This document shows positions 26,409-35,157 of a stretch of DNA of 64,000 bases, piece after piece. The notes under the pieces were generated by a model, which did no database searches, was not told the origin of the DNA, and worked only from the letters and a program-made list of their open reading frames with translations. The first letter of the stretch is position 1; every line of letters begins with the position of its first letter. Position numbers and translations under genes: made by a program. Origin of the DNA: Opitutia bacterium (lineage in GTDB: Bacteria > Verrucomicrobiota > Verrucomicrobiia > Opitutales > Opitutaceae); NCBI GenBank assembly GCA_947449835.1, contig CANFSZ010000002.1:1-64000 (forward strand), read 5' to 3'.

Positions 26409-26434
26409 CCGCGGTCGTAGTCCTGCGACCGCGG
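26409..26434. other. Hairpin downstream of htpG
   Basis: Perfect 9-bp arms CCGCGGTCG (26409-26417) and CGACCGCGG (26426-26434) with an 8-base loop, 36 bases past the htpG stop. There is no T-run, so it may be a factor-assisted terminator or a protein site. The rest of the 295-base gap (26373-26667) holds nothing else that could be recognised. Confidence 0.5.
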
Positions 26435-26667
26435 TCAGTCGTTGCGTGAACGCTCCGTGATCGCGCCCTTCATCGCCGCGGGCAATTCCGTCCGGAAAAA
26501 AATCTAGGCCGTTCAACGAGCTTAGTCTTTGGATCGACGGCGCGTGGTGTTAACCGCGTCGGATGTGCTGGACCCGGACCGCAGCCTCAAGCGCGAAACA
26601 TCCTCCAGCCGGAGCAAGCGACCGTTTTTCCCTTGGCCGTAGCCATTGGGCTTCCTTGTCTCTGGCC

Positions 26668-29600
26668 ATGCGAAATACCCTACGTTTGCTCGCCTGCCTC
26701 ACCGTCATCGTCACCACCGCTGCGTTCCTGCGAGCGGCGGACGACACGACTCGCCTCCTGCGTTTCCCAGCCACCAACGACCAAGCCATCACCTTCTCCT
26801 ACGGCGGCCAACTCTACACGGTCGCCGCCGACGGTGGCACCGCGCGTCGCCTCACCGATGCGCCCGGCTACGCGATTTTCCCGCGTTATTCTAGTGACGG
26901 CGCCCAACTCGCTTTCACCGCCCAATACGACGGCAACACCGAGGTCTACGTCATGCCCGCAAGCGGCGGCAGCCCGAAGCGCCTCACGACCTCCGCCACG
27001 CTTGACCGCGACGACTTGGCCGATCGCATGGGGCCCAACAACATCGTCTTCGGCTGGCGCCACACCGCGGCCGAGGTCGTGTTTCGCTCCCGGTGGCATT
27101 CGTTTAATCCTTTTATTGGGCAACTTTACACGGTCGGTCTCGAGGGCGATGTACCCACGCAGCTGCCCGTTCCCCGCGGCGGCTTCGTCTCCTATTCACC
27201 CGACGACACCAAAATCGCCTACAACCGCGTCTTCCGCGAATTCCGCACGTGGAAACAATACCGCGGCGGCATGGCCGACGACATCTGGATCTTCGATCTA
27301 AAATCCGGCGCCCTCGAAAACATCACCGATAATCCCGCCCAAGACCTGTTCCCCATGTGGGCCAGCAACGGCAAAATCTACTTCGTCTCCGAACGCACCC
27401 CGCGCGCCAACCTCTTCAGCTACGACCTCGCCACGAGACAGACGAAGCAGCTCACGCAGTTCACCGACTTCGACGTGAAATTCCCCTCGCTTGGCGGCAA
27501 AACCATCGTCTTCGAGCAAGCCGGCCAGATATGGAAGTTCGACCTCGCCACCGAGAAATCCTCCGCCGTGCCGATCACCATCCGCGAAGACTTCGCTGCG
27601 ACCCGGCCCGCCCTAACCAACGTCGCCAAATCCCTCGCCAGCGTTTCCCCGTCTCCCGACGGCCAACGCGTCACGGTCGTCGCTCGCGGCGATGTTTTCA
27701 CCGTCCCCGCCAAAGACGGCCCCACGCGCAATCTCACTCAAACTCAAGGCGTCCACGAACGCTCCGCCCGCTGGTCGCCCGACGGCAAATGGATCGCTTA
27801 CCTCTCTGACGCCACCGGTGAATTTGAACTCTACGTTCGCCCGCAAGACGGCAAGGGCGCAGCCATTCAACTCACCTCCAACAACGACACTTATCCCTTC
27901 GCGCTCGATTGGTCGCCGGATTCCAAAAAAATCCTCTGGGGCGACCGCAAGCAACGCCTGCGCTTCATCGACGTGGCTACAAAAGCCATCACCACCGTCG
28001 CAGAAAATCCCGACGCTCCGATTCAACAATACTCGTGGGCGCCCGACTCGCAGTGGGTCACCTACGTGAAACAAGAGCGCGGCACCCTCGCCAAAATCAT
28101 GCTCTACGGCCTCGCCGCGCAGCAGACGCTCGCCGTTACCGACGGTTCTTACGATTCCAGTCGTCCTAATTTTAGCGACGACGGCAAATGGCTCCTCTTC
28201 GCCTCCGCCCGTGATTACCGCCCCATCTACTCCGACACCGAGTGGAATCACGCCTATCTCGACATGGAGCGCATCTATCTCGTCGCGCTCGCGAAAGACA
28301 CCGCCTCCCCCTTCGCCCCGAAAAGCGACGAAGTAGCCATCGCCAAAGACGATGAGAAGAAACCGACCGACGAAAAATCCGACACCCCGAAATCTACTCC
28401 GAAAAAACCCGCCGCTGTCGTCGTCAAAGTTGATACCGACGGTCTTTCCAGCCGAGTCCTCGGCCTGCCCATCGCGCCTTCCAACTACGGCTCGATCACC
28501 ATGGTCGGAGAAAAAATTTACTACCGCCGCGCCCCCGGTGGTCCTTCCGGCGGCGGTGGCGGTGGCGAAGGTTTCGGCGGCGGTGCCGCGACCAAACCCG
28601 TGGTCGCGCTCTACGATCTCAAAACCAAAAAAGAAACCGAGCTCGGCAACTTCGAGGGCTTTGAAATCACCGCCAACGGCAAAAAGATGCTGATCCGCTC
28701 CGGTCGCGATTTCTCTCTCATCGACCTCCCTTCCGCCAAGGTTGAACTCAAACCCGACGCCAAGCTCGACTTCTCCGGCCTCGAGGTCCGCCTCGATCGC
28801 ACCGCCGAGTGGACGCAGATTTTCAACGAGAGCTGGCGCCAGATGCGCGACTTCTTTTACGCGCCCAACATGCACGGCGTCGACTGGCCCGCCCAGCGCA
28901 CCAAATACGCCGCGCTTCTCCCCTCCGTATCCACGCGCAACGACCTCACCTACCTCATTGGCGAAATGATCTCCGAGCTGCACATCGGCCACGCCTATGT
29001 CGGTGGCGGCGATCGCATCGAAGCCCCGCGCATCAAAACCGGTCTCCTCGGCGCCGAAATTTCCCGCGATGCCGCCAGCCGCACCTACCGCATCGACAAA
29101 ATCCTCCCCGGTGAAAACTGGCAGACCAAGACGCGTTCCCCGCTCACCGAGCTCGGCGTCAACGTCCGCGCCGGCGAGTACATTCTCTCGATCAACGGCC
29201 AGTCCGTCCGCGATCTCGCCAATCTCTACACCGCCCTCATCGGCACCGTCGGTAAACAGGTTGTTCTCCGCGTGAATGCCCAGCCCACCGACGAGGGCGC
29301 GCGCGACGTCACCGTCATTCCCATCGCCGACGAAGCCCCGCTTTATTACGAGCAGTTCGTCGCCCAAAACATGGACTACGTCGCGCAGAAAACCGGCGGC
29401 AAAATCGGTTACCTGCACATCCCTGACATGGGCCCCGAAGGCCTCAACGAGTTCGTGCGCCGTTTCTACCCGCAGCTCAATAAACAGGGCCTCATCATTG
29501 ACGTCCGCGGCAACGGCGGCGGCAACGTTTCACCCATGATCATCGAGCGCCTCCAACGCGAACTCACGATGATCAACATCCGCCGCAACGGCACCCCGTC

Positions 29601-30003
29601 CACCAATCCCGCCCAAATGCTCCTCGGGCCCCAAGTCACTTTGCTCAACGAATACTCCGCCTCCGACGGCGACTTATTCCCCTATCGCTTCCGTGAAAAC
29701 GGTCTCGGCAAACTCATCGGCAAACGCTCGTGGGGCGGCGTCGTCGGCATTTCCGGCACCTTGCCGTTCACCGACGGCGGCGATCTCCGCAAACCCGAAT
29801 TCGCGCCCTACGCCAAAGACGGGAAGAGCTGGATCATCGAGGGCCACGGCGTCGATCCCGACATCGTAGTCGACAACGACCCCGCCCGCGAATTCCGCGG
29901 CGAGGATCAACAACTCGACAAAGCCATCGAGGTCATCCTCGAAGAACTCAAAACCAAGGGCCGCACGCTCCCGCCCCCACCCGCCTGGCCCAACAAGAGC
30001 TAA
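26668..30003 (+). CDS. Tricorn-type S41 protease with beta-propellers and PDZ domain
   Basis: A 1111-aa exported protein (signal peptide 1-24). Two TolB/tricorn-like propellers occupy about residues 28-600, with many DG-rich blades (SPDGKWIAYLSDATGEFELY). A linker about 545-645 has a Lys/Pro-rich stretch and then a Gly-rich run (GGPSGGGGGGEGFGGG). A core domain follows, then a PDZ domain (about 792-873) and the S41 peptidase domain (about 880-1090) with IIDVRGNGGGNVSPMI and NEYSASDGDLFPYRF; the Ser near residue 999 matches the tricorn nucleophile, followed by GKLIGKRSWGGVVGI. Archaeal tricorn is cytosolic; this copy is probably periplasmic and degrades peptides. It is monocistronic, with a strong terminator downstream. 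Confidence 0.92.
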   Translation: MRNTLRLLACLTVIVTTAAFLRAADDTTRLLRFPATNDQAITFSYGGQLYTVAADGGTARRLTDAPGYAIFPRYSSDGAQLAFTAQYDGNTEVYVMPASGGSPKRLTTSATLDRDDLADRMGPNNIVFGWRHTAAEVVFRSRWHSFNPFIGQLYTVGLEGDVPTQLPVPRGGFVSYSPDDTKIAYNRVFREFRTWKQYRGGMADDIWIFDLKSGALENITDNPAQDLFPMWASNGKIYFVSERTPRANLFSYDLATRQTKQLTQFTDFDVKFPSLGGKTIVFEQAGQIWKFDLATEKSSAVPITIREDFAATRPALTNVAKSLASVSPSPDGQRVTVVARGDVFTVPAKDGPTRNLTQTQGVHERSARWSPDGKWIAYLSDATGEFELYVRPQDGKGAAIQLTSNNDTYPFALDWSPDSKKILWGDRKQRLRFIDVATKAITTVAENPDAPIQQYSWAPDSQWVTYVKQERGTLAKIMLYGLAAQQTLAVTDGSYDSSRPNFSDDGKWLLFASARDYRPIYSDTEWNHAYLDMERIYLVALAKDTASPFAPKSDEVAIAKDDEKKPTDEKSDTPKSTPKKPAAVVVKVDTDGLSSRVLGLPIAPSNYGSITMVGEKIYYRRAPGGPSGGGGGGEGFGGGAATKPVVALYDLKTKKETELGNFEGFEITANGKKMLIRSGRDFSLIDLPSAKVELKPDAKLDFSGLEVRLDRTAEWTQIFNESWRQMRDFFYAPNMHGVDWPAQRTKYAALLPSVSTRNDLTYLIGEMISELHIGHAYVGGGDRIEAPRIKTGLLGAEISRDAASRTYRIDKILPGENWQTKTRSPLTELGVNVRAGEYILSINGQSVRDLANLYTALIGTVGKQVVLRVNAQPTDEGARDVTVIPIADEAPLYYEQFVAQNMDYVAQKTGGKIGYLHIPDMGPEGLNEFVRRFYPQLNKQGLIIDVRGNGGGNVSPMIIERLQRELTMINIRRNGTPSTNPAQMLLGPQVTLLNEYSASDGDLFPYRFRENGLGKLIGKRSWGGVVGISGTLPFTDGGDLRKPEFAPYAKDGKSWIIEGHGVDPDIVVDNDPAREFRGEDQQLDKAIEVILEELKTKGRTLPPPPAWPNKS

Positions 30004-30067
30004 TCTTCCCACGCGATCCGACCGCACGCCCGCTCCGCCCGCGCCACCAAGGCGCCCTTAATCAAAC

Positions 30068-30112
30068 ACCCGGCCTCGCTCCTTTAAACCGAGTGAGGCC
30101 GGGTTCTTTTTT
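30068..30112 (+). terminator. Rho-independent terminator after the tricorn-type gene
   Basis: A 14-bp stem pairs ACCCGGCCTCGCTC (30068-30081) with GAGTGAGGCCGGGT (30091-30104), with one G-T pair and a 9-base loop, followed by TCTTTTTT. Confidence 0.92.
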
Positions 30113-30182
30113 GCGGAATTGAGCAATCGACGCTTCGGCGGGCTACGTGGGTCAACCTAAACGTTCCCGCCACATCCGGGCC

Positions 30183-31202
30183 TCACGCGGGCAACGCGTG
30201 AAACCCAAAAGCCCGGCCCGTCGCGAGACATTCGCCCGCCGTCACCACGGCATCCGAACACGTCGGGCTGCGCAACGAAGCGGCCGCCGCGCACACACCC
30301 AATTCGAGCGCCCGCGCCATCGGCCATTCCTCGTGCAAACCAAGCAAGATACCCGAAGCCAGCGCATCACCCGCGCCCGCCGTACCCGCGATCGAAGCCG
30401 CCGGCACGCGCACCGACGTTTGCCACACGATCTCGCCGCGCACCGAACAGGCGCAAACGCCTTCGGGAAAATGCAAAACGACCCAAGCGCGCACGCCGCG
30501 CGCGATGAGCGCCCGTGCCGCACGTTCGACCGCGCCGCGATCCAGCGTCGCCGCGCGCCCGAGTGCGATGCCAGTGAGTTGTTCGGCCTCGTAGTCGTTG
30601 ACGAAGAGTACATCGACTTCCGGTAAAACCGGCGCGACGTGCGTGGGAAAACGTCCCGCCGATTCGCTCACGCAATCGACCGAGGTCAACAAGCCCGCCG
30701 CCCGTGCCCGTGCGAGTACTTCGACCGCCGCGGGCCGGCCGTCAGCACCAAGGGTGTCGAGCGTGTCGAGGAGCAACAGATAACCGAGGTGAAACCATTT
30801 CGCCTTCGTCGTCGTGAAATCAAAATGCGCGGGCGCGAGCTTCGCGTTAGCCCCGCGCTGATGGAAAAACGTGCGTCGGCCCGTCGAGCGTACCGTCATC
30901 ACGTCAGTGTAACTGGTCGCGACATCGTGCGCGCGGCGGAGCTGGGTCGGGTCGATACGGTGCGCGGCGCAATCGGCTAAAATCGCGCGGCCGTCGGCGT
31001 CGTCCCCGACGAGTCCAATGGCCTCAAGCGGAAACCCCGCTCCGAGGCGCGAGAGATTTTTGAGCAAGTTGTAAGCGGAGCCGCCGTTGCCGTCGGACTG
31101 AGACAGAATGGAAGCGAGCGCGTCTTGCGGTGGCCAGTTGTCGAGGAGTTTGACGTGATCAACGATCCAATTGCCGCCTGAGATGATACCGGAGCGATGC
31201 AT
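30183..31202 (-). CDS. PfkB-family sugar kinase
   Basis: A 339-aa ribokinase-type kinase that phosphorylates a sugar or sugar derivative using ATP. Family marks are SDGNGGSAYNLLKNLSRLG in the N-terminal substrate region, FLFVNDYEAEQL-like DVLFVNDYEAEQLTG, and the second PfkB signature AGTAGAGDALASG with the catalytic Asp at about 279. It is the last gene of a minus-strand cluster: DeoR regulator, class I aldolase, oxidoreductase, kinase. In that setting it probably phosphorylates the sugar that the aldolase then cleaves. Which sugar cannot be read from the sequence; the mix resembles sulfosugar, inositol or AI-2 pathways only in general layout. Confidence 0.88.
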   Translation of the reverse strand: MHRSGIISGGNWIVDHVKLLDNWPPQDALASILSQSDGNGGSAYNLLKNLSRLGAGFPLEAIGLVGDDADGRAILADCAAHRIDPTQLRRAHDVATSYTDVMTVRSTGRRTFFHQRGANAKLAPAHFDFTTTKAKWFHLGYLLLLDTLDTLGADGRPAAVEVLARARAAGLLTSVDCVSESAGRFPTHVAPVLPEVDVLFVNDYEAEQLTGIALGRAATLDRGAVERAARALIARGVRAWVVLHFPEGVCACSVRGEIVWQTSVRVPAASIAGTAGAGDALASGILLGLHEEWPMARALELGVCAAAASLRSPTCSDAVVTAGECLATGRAFGFHALPA

Positions 31203-31259
31203 GATAAAATGGGGATGAATTATGATGGAGGGAGCGAGAACGATGAAGGCCGATGAAAT

Positions 31260-32417
31260 TTAGCCAACCGTGACCACAGTTTGATCGCGCTGGCTCGTAA
31301 GTGCGGCCGCCCAGATTTCGTGATGCGTGACGGCTTCGTCGGGCGTGGCGCAGCCAAAGCGATCGCCAAGTAATCCGGCACGCTCAGCGAGAAACGCCGC
31401 CCACATTTGTTGCAAAATATCCGGAAAGCCCGGCTCGAAAATATGGCCCGTGATGGTCTTAAACGGCGTACCGAAACCGAGATCGGTTTTCTCCCACCAC
31501 TGCTCCTTGTCGCGACGGAAGAGCCAGAGCGTCTTGGGCTCCTTGGTGGAAAAACGCACGCCGCGATCCGTCCCGAGCGCTTCAAAGATCCACGTGTTGG
31601 TCTCGGTCGGCGCGAGGCGTTTCATCTCGAGCGTGAGCGGAACATCGTGCCCGCCGATCTGCGCATTAGTGTGCAGCGCGGCGTTGTCCCAAGTATCGCA
31701 GGTGGCGACCCCGCCTTTACCGTCGGGCCGCTCGGTGTAAATTTTTTGGAGCTGCGCGTAAACGCGCGTTGGCTTCCAACCCAGCCGCAGCGGCAAATGC
31801 GCGACGTGAAGCCCGAGGTCATTCATCACGCCCGCCGCACCGCAATACGCGTTCTGGCGCTTCCAGTTGATCGGTTTGGCCGGATCGAGATCACTCGAGT
31901 GCAAGAATGCACAGCGCACTTCAATGATGCGCCCGAGCGCACCGCTGCGTGCGAGTTGATACGCACGCTGCACGCCGGGCAGAAACGGAAACTCCGAGGA
32001 AACGCGCACAAAACGCCCAAGCCGGTTCGCCTCGTCGCGGATGCGACGCGCCGCCGCGAGATCGATGCCGAAGGGTTTTTCCGCGAAGAGATCTTTGCCC
32101 GCCCGCAGCACATCGAGATAAATGGCTTCGTGCAGATGATGCGGCACGGCGACGTAAACCGCGTCGATATCGGGACGCGCGAGTAGCGTGCGGTGGTCGG
32201 TATCGAAGTGACGCACGGTCGGCACTTGGCGGAACCAATCGAGCGCCGCGGCATTGACGTCGCACACCGCGACAAGCTCAGGCCGCACCGGACAATCCAG
32301 CAACGCGAACCAGCGGCCAAAGGCACTGGCGACTTCTCGGCCCATGAGGCCGGCGCCAATGACCGCGACGCGCACCGGTTGAGCCGAAGCAGTGACAGAT
32401 GAAGGCGTGGTGCTCAT
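31260..32417 (-). CDS. Gfo/Idh/MocA-family oxidoreductase
   Basis: An NAD(P)-dependent sugar or cyclitol dehydrogenase of 385 aa. The Rossmann motif is VAVIGAGLMGREV (G21-G26), the conserved EKP catalytic-lysine motif is at residues 113-115 (LFAEKPFGID), and the C-terminal domain has MNDLGLHVAHLPL with the active-site Asp and His in the D/GxxxH pattern. The start overlaps the aldolase stop by four bases (ATGA), so the two are translationally coupled. A role in oxidising or epimerising the sugar before phosphorylation and cleavage is inferred from context. Confidence 0.9.
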   Translation of the reverse strand: MSTTPSSVTASAQPVRVAVIGAGLMGREVASAFGRWFALLDCPVRPELVAVCDVNAAALDWFRQVPTVRHFDTDHRTLLARPDIDAVYVAVPHHLHEAIYLDVLRAGKDLFAEKPFGIDLAAARRIRDEANRLGRFVRVSSEFPFLPGVQRAYQLARSGALGRIIEVRCAFLHSSDLDPAKPINWKRQNAYCGAAGVMNDLGLHVAHLPLRLGWKPTRVYAQLQKIYTERPDGKGGVATCDTWDNAALHTNAQIGGHDVPLTLEMKRLAPTETNTWIFEALGTDRGVRFSTKEPKTLWLFRRDKEQWWEKTDLGFGTPFKTITGHIFEPGFPDILQQMWAAFLAERAGLLGDRFGCATPDEAVTHHEIWAAALTSQRDQTVVTVG

Positions 32418-33244
32418 GCGAGAAATTTCAAAGCCGCTTCAGGTGAAACGCCGTCGTGGACGACCGCCATCAACGCCCGCGTGATCGCGGCCGGACGCGG
32501 GTGTTGAATGATGTTGCGACCATAAACAATGCCCGCGGCACCTTGCGCAATGAGCGCCGCCGTGCGCGCAAGAATCTCCGCCTCGGGTGCCTTGCTCCCG
32601 CCACGCACGAGGACCGGCACGCCGCCGGCGGTCTCGATGATTTTGTGATAAATCGAAACATCATCCGTCGGATCAGCTTTGATGATGTCGGCCCCGAGCT
32701 CCACTGCTTGGCGCACGAGCGGAATGATTTTCACCGAATCTCCGTCGACCATGTAGCCACCGGCTTTGGCGTTGGGCTGGAAAACCAGCGGTTCGATCAT
32801 GAGCGGCATCCCATAGTGATCGCAGAGCGGTTTGAGCGTGCAGATGTTTTGGATGCACTGATCGGTGACCTCTGGTTGGTCCGGAATCCGGAAAAGATTT
32901 ACGACGACGCAGGTCGCATCAAGCCGCACGGCTTGAAGCACGGGCTCGGCGATGAGCCGCGAAAATAACGTGCGCGGCAGCTGGGTGCCGTAGACGTTGG
33001 CGACATCGGTGCGCAGGACGAGGGCGGGTTTGCCGCGCACGGGCAGTTTTTGGAGATGCGCGGCCTGACCGAGCGTGAGTTGGATCGCATCGGGCGCAGC
33101 ATCGACCAACGCGGCGATGGCGCGGGGCAGATTTTCAATACCAGCGAGAAACGAAGGTTCGTTAAAAAATCCGTGATCGAGCGCGACGTCGAAACAGCGG
33201 CCGGTCTTGGGGTTGAAGAGACGATGGAGGCGGGCGGTTTTCAT
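32414..33244 (-). CDS. Class I aldolase, DhnA/LsrF family
   Basis: A 276-aa TIM-barrel aldolase of the DhnA family, which includes archaeal class I fructose-bisphosphate aldolases and LsrF. It shows FDVALDHGFFN near the N-terminus, LRTDVANVYG, IKADPTDD with the probable Schiff-base Lys at 189, VLVRGGSK (phosphate-binding) and YGRNIIQHPRPAAITRALMA, a strong family mark. It is the first catabolic gene after the DeoR regulator, separated from it by 26 bases, and overlaps the oxidoreductase gene. It would cleave a phosphorylated ketose into two smaller fragments; the exact substrate is unknown. Confidence 0.88.
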   Translation of the reverse strand: MKTARLHRLFNPKTGRCFDVALDHGFFNEPSFLAGIENLPRAIAALVDAAPDAIQLTLGQAAHLQKLPVRGKPALVLRTDVANVYGTQLPRTLFSRLIAEPVLQAVRLDATCVVVNLFRIPDQPEVTDQCIQNICTLKPLCDHYGMPLMIEPLVFQPNAKAGGYMVDGDSVKIIPLVRQAVELGADIIKADPTDDVSIYHKIIETAGGVPVLVRGGSKAPEAEILARTAALIAQGAAGIVYGRNIIQHPRPAAITRALMAVVHDGVSPEAALKFLA

Positions 33245-33270
33245 AGTTTAAAAAATTAAGCTGAGGTGGA

Positions 33271-34032
33271 TTAGCCGACGACGTGAAGTTTTACACGGTG
33301 GCGTTTTAACGCGGCACGGATTGCAGGCGCCGGGATTTGGTCGGTGACGAAATCTGAAAATGCGCTCCACGCGGCAAATCCGATCGGCGCTCGTTGCATC
33401 CATTTGGTGTGGTCGGCGAGCAAGATCGCCCGGCGAGAGCGCGCGATGACCTCGCGCTTGATGGCCGCTTCGAGCAACTCCGTGGTGCTCGCGCCATCCG
33501 TCGCGTCGAGCGCCGAGGCCCCGACAAAAACAAGATCGAAACGCAGATGACTTAGCCAATCCATCGCCAGACTGCCGACGAGGGCGCGGCTGATTTCCCG
33601 CATCTCTCCGCCCACCGAGATGAGCGCGGCCTTGCCCGCGCGACGGACGTTTAGCAACGGCAACGAGTTGGTGAAAATCGTGAGATCATCGCGCTCCAGC
33701 AACAGCCGCCCAAGTTCGAGGGTGGTTGTGCCCGCATCCACAAAGACCGTGGCGCCCGACGGCACCAGACCCAAGGCGAGTTCGGCCAGACGCGCTTTGG
33801 CCTTGGTGGCGGCGCGAGCCTTCCGCTCAAAGGCCGGTTCGCCCGCGTCAAAAGCGGCGTGCAAGACCCCGCCGTGCGTGCGAACGAGTTTCCCCACACG
33901 TTGGAGGTGGGCGAGATCGCGCCGCAACGTCGCCGCCGAAACCCCGAGCTCGAGCTGCAAAGTGACGACGCTGGCTTGGCGCCGCTGCTCAAGCAACGCG
34001 GTGATCTTCAATTGGCGTTCATGAGCGAACAT
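33271..34032 (-). CDS. DeoR-family transcriptional regulator of the sugar cluster
   Basis: A 253-aa repressor. The N-terminal HTH (RQLKITALLEQRRQASVVTL, then GVSAATLRRDLAHLQRVGKL and the RTHGG turn, residues about 5-56) is characteristic. The C-terminal DeoR sensor domain contains VFVDAGTTTLELGRLL and LVFVGASALDATDGAST, which bind phosphorylated sugars in this family. It heads the aldolase-oxidoreductase-kinase cluster and is preceded, five bases upstream of its ATG, by a 10-bp-arm palindrome that is the obvious autoregulatory operator. Induction by a phosphosugar intermediate is expected from family knowledge. Confidence 0.93.
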   Translation of the reverse strand: MFAHERQLKITALLEQRRQASVVTLQLELGVSAATLRRDLAHLQRVGKLVRTHGGVLHAAFDAGEPAFERKARAATKAKARLAELALGLVPSGATVFVDAGTTTLELGRLLLERDDLTIFTNSLPLLNVRRAGKAALISVGGEMREISRALVGSLAMDWLSHLRFDLVFVGASALDATDGASTTELLEAAIKREVIARSRRAILLADHTKWMQRAPIGFAAWSAFSDFVTDQIPAPAIRAALKRHRVKLHVVG

Positions 34033-34036
34033 TTTT

Positions 34037-34060
34037 GTTTGTGCTCAAACGAGCACAAAC
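34037..34060. promoter_or_regulatory. Palindromic operator of the DeoR sugar cluster
   Basis: Arms GTTTGTGCTC (34037-34046) and GAGCACAAAC (34051-34060) are perfect inverted repeats around AAAC, directly upstream of the regulator start on the minus strand. This is the geometry of an autorepressor site. The rest of the 247-base region 34033-34279 shows no gene. Confidence 0.75.
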
Positions 34061-34279
34061 GCTCATGCGAGTTCAGCAAGAGAAATCCGGTGAACCAGTA
34101 CTCGTTTATACCGATGGGGCGCCCGCGCTAAGGTTTAAAACCGGCATTTCTGCCAACCCTCCCCTTCGACCACACATCGCAGCTGAACTTCGCGCCGCTT
34201 CGGATAAAACTGGCGGAGGAAACGCGATTTTAACGCGAACCAAAGTGGCGCTATTAACCACCTCAGGCCCCCGCGCCGC

Positions 34280-34705
34280 TCACGGCAGAAGTGCTACCGG
34301 ATCCATGCTGTAGGTGTCTGCGACTTTTCGTATCTGCATGGCGGTCAATTGCCGTTCACCACGCAGGAGCCGATAGGCGAGAGACACATCAATCCCGAGA
34401 AGTTTCGCGAGGTTCGCAGCCCTTTCGTTGCGTTCCGCGAGCACGAGACGCAGCAGTTCCGATCCCTTTGCCCGGCTGAGGGGAAACTGCGCGCTCTCCC
34501 ATTTTTCATAGAGATCGCTCAGGAGGTCGAGGTAATCGGCCTGCTCGGCGTTGAGCGTGTGTCCGGCGAGCAGGTCAATCATCTCGGCGGCGTTGTCCGC
34601 ATCAACTTGGTCCCGAAGGGGTCGAAGCAGGTGCAGTGCCATCAACCCTGCATAGGTCTTGGGAATCTTCGCGTAAGACGTTGAGGTCTGGGTGGCGGTT
34701 TTCAT
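34280..34705 (-). CDS. higA: HigA-type antitoxin
   Basis: A 141-aa antitoxin. The C-terminal half holds a Cro/C1-type helix-turn-helix (ERNERAANLAKLLGIDVSLA, then YRLLRGERQLTAMQIRKVAD), and the N-terminal half is the toxin-binding region usual for HigA partners of this type (ALHLLRPLRDQVDADNAAEM). ATG at 34705 overlaps the toxin stop by four bases; the upstream frame lies within the toxin gene. The order, toxin first, is the reversed HigBA arrangement. It neutralises HigB and represses the pair, probably through the palindrome at 35013-35029. Confidence 0.9.
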   Translation of the reverse strand: MKTATQTSTSYAKIPKTYAGLMALHLLRPLRDQVDADNAAEMIDLLAGHTLNAEQADYLDLLSDLYEKWESAQFPLSRAKGSELLRLVLAERNERAANLAKLLGIDVSLAYRLLRGERQLTAMQIRKVADTYSMDPVALLP

Positions 34706-35010
34706 AGGCGGTTCTTCCAATTGTCGCGGCTGTATTCGGCGTGAGCGAGAAAGTTGAGGACAAAGACTTTTTGTCGATCGTAGTGGATGGCGGTGATGAG
34801 GCGGAAATCGTTGCCGCAAACATTGAAGATGGTGACGACCTTCCCGCTCCTTACTTTCACTTGGTCGGCGTGGGGAAACATGCGGCGGGTTTCGACAAGA
34901 CTTTGCCACTTGCCGGAGAGCACTAGCCGAGCCCAGTCGTTCAGCGCTCGGTCGGCTTTAGGAAACCGGGATGCGTAGTGGCGCAGGGTGCTTCGTTTAA
35001 TCAACCTCAC
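34702..35010 (-). CDS. higB: HigB-type mRNA interferase toxin
   Basis: A 102-aa RelE-superfamily toxin of the HigB_toxin type (PF09907-like), which cleaves mRNA on the ribosome. The sequence follows the family closely: RLIKRSTLRHYASRFPKAD at the start, ALNDWARLVLSGKW, VVTIFNVCGNDFRLITAIHY and FVLNFLAHAEYSRDNWK at the end. GTG at 35010 is chosen because it begins at the conserved RLIK segment and lies two bases inside the operator; an ATG at 35049 would place the operator inside the gene. It overlaps higA by four bases. Confidence 0.9.
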   Translation of the reverse strand: MRLIKRSTLRHYASRFPKADRALNDWARLVLSGKWQSLVETRRMFPHADQVKVRSGKVVTIFNVCGNDFRLITAIHYDRQKVFVLNFLAHAEYSRDNWKNRL

Positions 35011-35012
35011 TA

Positions 35013-35029
35013 GAGGACAATATGTCCTC
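35013..35029. promoter_or_regulatory. HigBA operator palindrome
   Basis: GAGGACA (35013-35019), ATA, TGTCCTC (35023-35029): a perfect 7-3-7 inverted repeat two bases upstream of the higB GTG. It is the expected binding site for the HigA HTH in autorepression. Confidence 0.8.
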
Positions 35030-35157
35030 GTCCTAGCGCCTTTTGTCAAACCCTAGAAATCTTGGCTTTAATTTCTTACCCGGGGAGTTCGCGTTATCCA
35101 ACCACTCGCCTACTGGGGCAGGAGCGCAACTGGCGAATTTGCGGTTCATTAGAAAAA

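Noticed and set aside
27613-29418. A 601-residue open frame on the minus strand within the tricorn-type gene, and similar long antisense frames at 54701-56734, 7650-8807 and 20531-21766
   Set aside because: They are shadows of high-GC coding sequence on the other strand; their translations are Gly/Asp/Val- or Arg-rich without family motifs, and each lies fully opposite a well-identified gene.
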